Assembly: GCA_036756425.1 (NCBI GenBank) | Contig: DAIOLC010000066.1 | Location: forward strand, 1-6,944 | Origin: UBA6115 sp012514225 | GTDB taxonomy: Bacteria; Bacillota; Clostridia; Christensenellales; Aristaeellaceae | DNA: 6,944 bases | Direction of reading: 5' to 3' | In this document: positions 6,245 through 6,944 of the stretch, piece after piece | How positions within the stretch are numbered: the first letter of the stretch is position 1 | Layout: every line of letters begins with the position of its first letter | Notes under the pieces: model-generated | Told to the model about the DNA's origin: nothing | Databases searched by the model: none | Seen by the model: the letters and a program-made list of their open reading frames with translations, nothing else | Position numbers and translations under genes: made by a program

Positions 6245-6505
6245 ATGAATCCGGAAACGCGGTGGCTGGCCGGGGAGATTGACGCGGCCGCGGAAACGCC
6301 CGCCCTGCGCCGGCTGGCCGCCTATGAGCGCCTGCACAGGGACGTGCTGGGGGAACTGGAGGAGGCGGAGGCGCGGCTTTCGGCCTTGCGGAAGGAAGGC
6401 CGGGAAAAATCCGCGACCTTCCGGCAGACCCTGGGGCAGAAGCTGCTGCTGGCGCAGTTCGCCCAGCGCCTTTCACAGTGCCTGAAGGACGGCCATGGAA
6501 AATAA
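6245..6505 (+). CDS. small helical protein of unknown function
   Basis: An 86-residue protein that I do not recognise. The start is supported by AGGGGG at 6232-6237, which overlaps the preceding stop codon and lies 7 bases before the ATG. The product looks almost wholly helical and highly charged. Residues about 20-60 run as alternating Leu/Ala and Glu/Arg positions (YERLHRDVLGELEEAEARLSALRKEG), suggesting a short coiled coil, and then a second amphipathic helix ends in LSQCLKDG. There is no signal peptide or membrane segment, so it is probably cytosolic. It sits 11 bases after the transporter pair and overlaps the following phosphodiesterase gene by 11 bases, so it is likely co-translated with them. 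Codon use resembles its neighbours, and its tight placement argues that it is real. Confidence 0.7.
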   Translation: MNPETRWLAGEIDAAAETPALRRLAAYERLHRDVLGELEEAEARLSALRKEGREKSATFRQTLGQKLLLAQFAQRLSQCLKDGHGK

Positions 6506-6944
6506 GAGCCAAAGAAGCATGCGCCTCTTCATCGCGGCCGGCCTGCCCGGAGCGCTCCGGGAGGAACTGGCGGCGGCGCAGGGCGCCCTGGCCGCGCAGG
6601 CCGTTCGCCTCCGGCCCACCCGCGCGGAGCAGCTCCACCTGACGCTGCGCTTCATCGGCGAGGCGGGGCCGGAGCAGGCGGAAGACGCCCTGGCGTGGTT
6701 CAAAGGCGTCCGGCTGCCTGAAAAAGGCGCGCTGGCGGCGCGCCTGGCCGCATACGGCAGCTTTCCGGGCGAGGGCGGGCTGACGCTGTGGGCGGGGCTG
6801 GAATGCGCGGACGCGGTACATGGGCTGGCGGACGCCCTGGAGCAGGGCCTGCGGCGCCTGGGCTTCGCGCCCGAGACGCGCGCCTTTCTCCCGCACGTGA
6901 CCCTGGCGCGCAAGGCCGCGCTGAAACGCCCGCTTCAGGAACTG
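6495..6944 (+). CDS. thpR: RNA 2',3'-cyclic phosphodiesterase (2H family), partial
   Basis: The reading frame stays open to the last base, giving the first 150 residues of a protein whose family usually has about 175-190. The two defining 2H phosphoesterase motifs are present: HLTL at residues 48-51, within the typical LHLTLRFIGE block, and HVTL at 134-137, within LPHVTLARK. The two histidines and threonines form the active site. Enzymes of this family (ThpR, formerly LigT) open 2',3'-cyclic phosphate ends of RNA to 2'-phosphates, and in vitro can join tRNA halves through a 2'-5' bond. They are cytosolic. The ATG at 6495 has AAGGA at 6485-6489, 5 bases upstream. An ATG at 6519 would begin MRLFIAAGLP, the more usual family N-terminus, and would remove the 11-base overlap with the preceding gene, so the start is uncertain. 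It is the last visible member of the rightward operon, and no link to anion transport is evident. Confidence 0.88.
   Translation, partial: MENKSQRSMRLFIAAGLPGALREELAAAQGALAAQAVRLRPTRAEQLHLTLRFIGEAGPEQAEDALAWFKGVRLPEKGALAARLAAYGSFPGEGGLTLWAGLECADAVHGLADALEQGLRRLGFAPETRAFLPHVTLARKAALKRPLQEL

Noticed and set aside
5397..6896. A 499-codon open frame on the - strand across the transporter pair and the phosphodiesterase.
   Set aside because: Low-complexity Arg/Pro/Ala/Gln composition and no motif; it is the complement of three well-supported + strand genes.

Overview
This is a GC-rich window (about two-thirds G+C by eye, not computed) that looks like a chromosomal segment of a high-GC, gut-type member of the Clostridia/Bacillota. 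The grounds are a secreted clostripain-family (C11) peptidase, strong AGGAGG-type ribosome binding sites, a split two-gene chromate-transporter-type system, and short intergenic gaps with compact hairpin terminators. The taxonomic placement is inference; no rRNA or marker gene is present. I see no tRNA, rRNA, CRISPR array, insertion sequence or phage gene.

Left part (1-4263, + strand). Two hairpins at 13-42 and 50-74, the second followed by a T run, end an upstream transcription unit lying outside the window. A leader of about 155 bases with no convincing promoter follows. Then comes a two-gene unit: a 1078-residue exported C11 cysteine peptidase (232-3468) and, 20 bases later, a 235-residue exported protein of unknown function (3489-4196). 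Two more hairpins close this unit, the first of which contains the stop codon of the second gene. Both products carry signal peptides and lack a lipobox, so they probably act outside the cell, perhaps together.

Middle (4325-5091). A compact formate/nitrite transporter (FNT) family channel lies on the - strand and converges on the secreted-protein unit. Its central pore histidine appears to be replaced by asparagine. Upstream of it is a 131-base divergent region with two good sigma-70 type promoters placed back to back. Their -35 boxes are only 6 bases apart and sit inside a perfect 6+4+6 palindrome.

Right part (5092-6944, + strand). A tightly packed operon reads: N-terminal-type chromate transporter half, C-terminal-type half (ATGA overlap), an 86-residue helical/coiled-coil protein of unknown function, and an RNA 2',3'-cyclic phosphodiesterase (ThpR/LigT, 2H family) that runs off the window end. 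The FNT channel and the chromate-type pair are both small-anion transport systems sharing one control region, so they may be alternative outputs of one switch; that is inference. Nothing here is clearly a new defence or mobile system. The points most worth a second look are the divergent control region, the His-to-Asn FNT channel, and the three repeated modules at the C-terminus of the peptidase.
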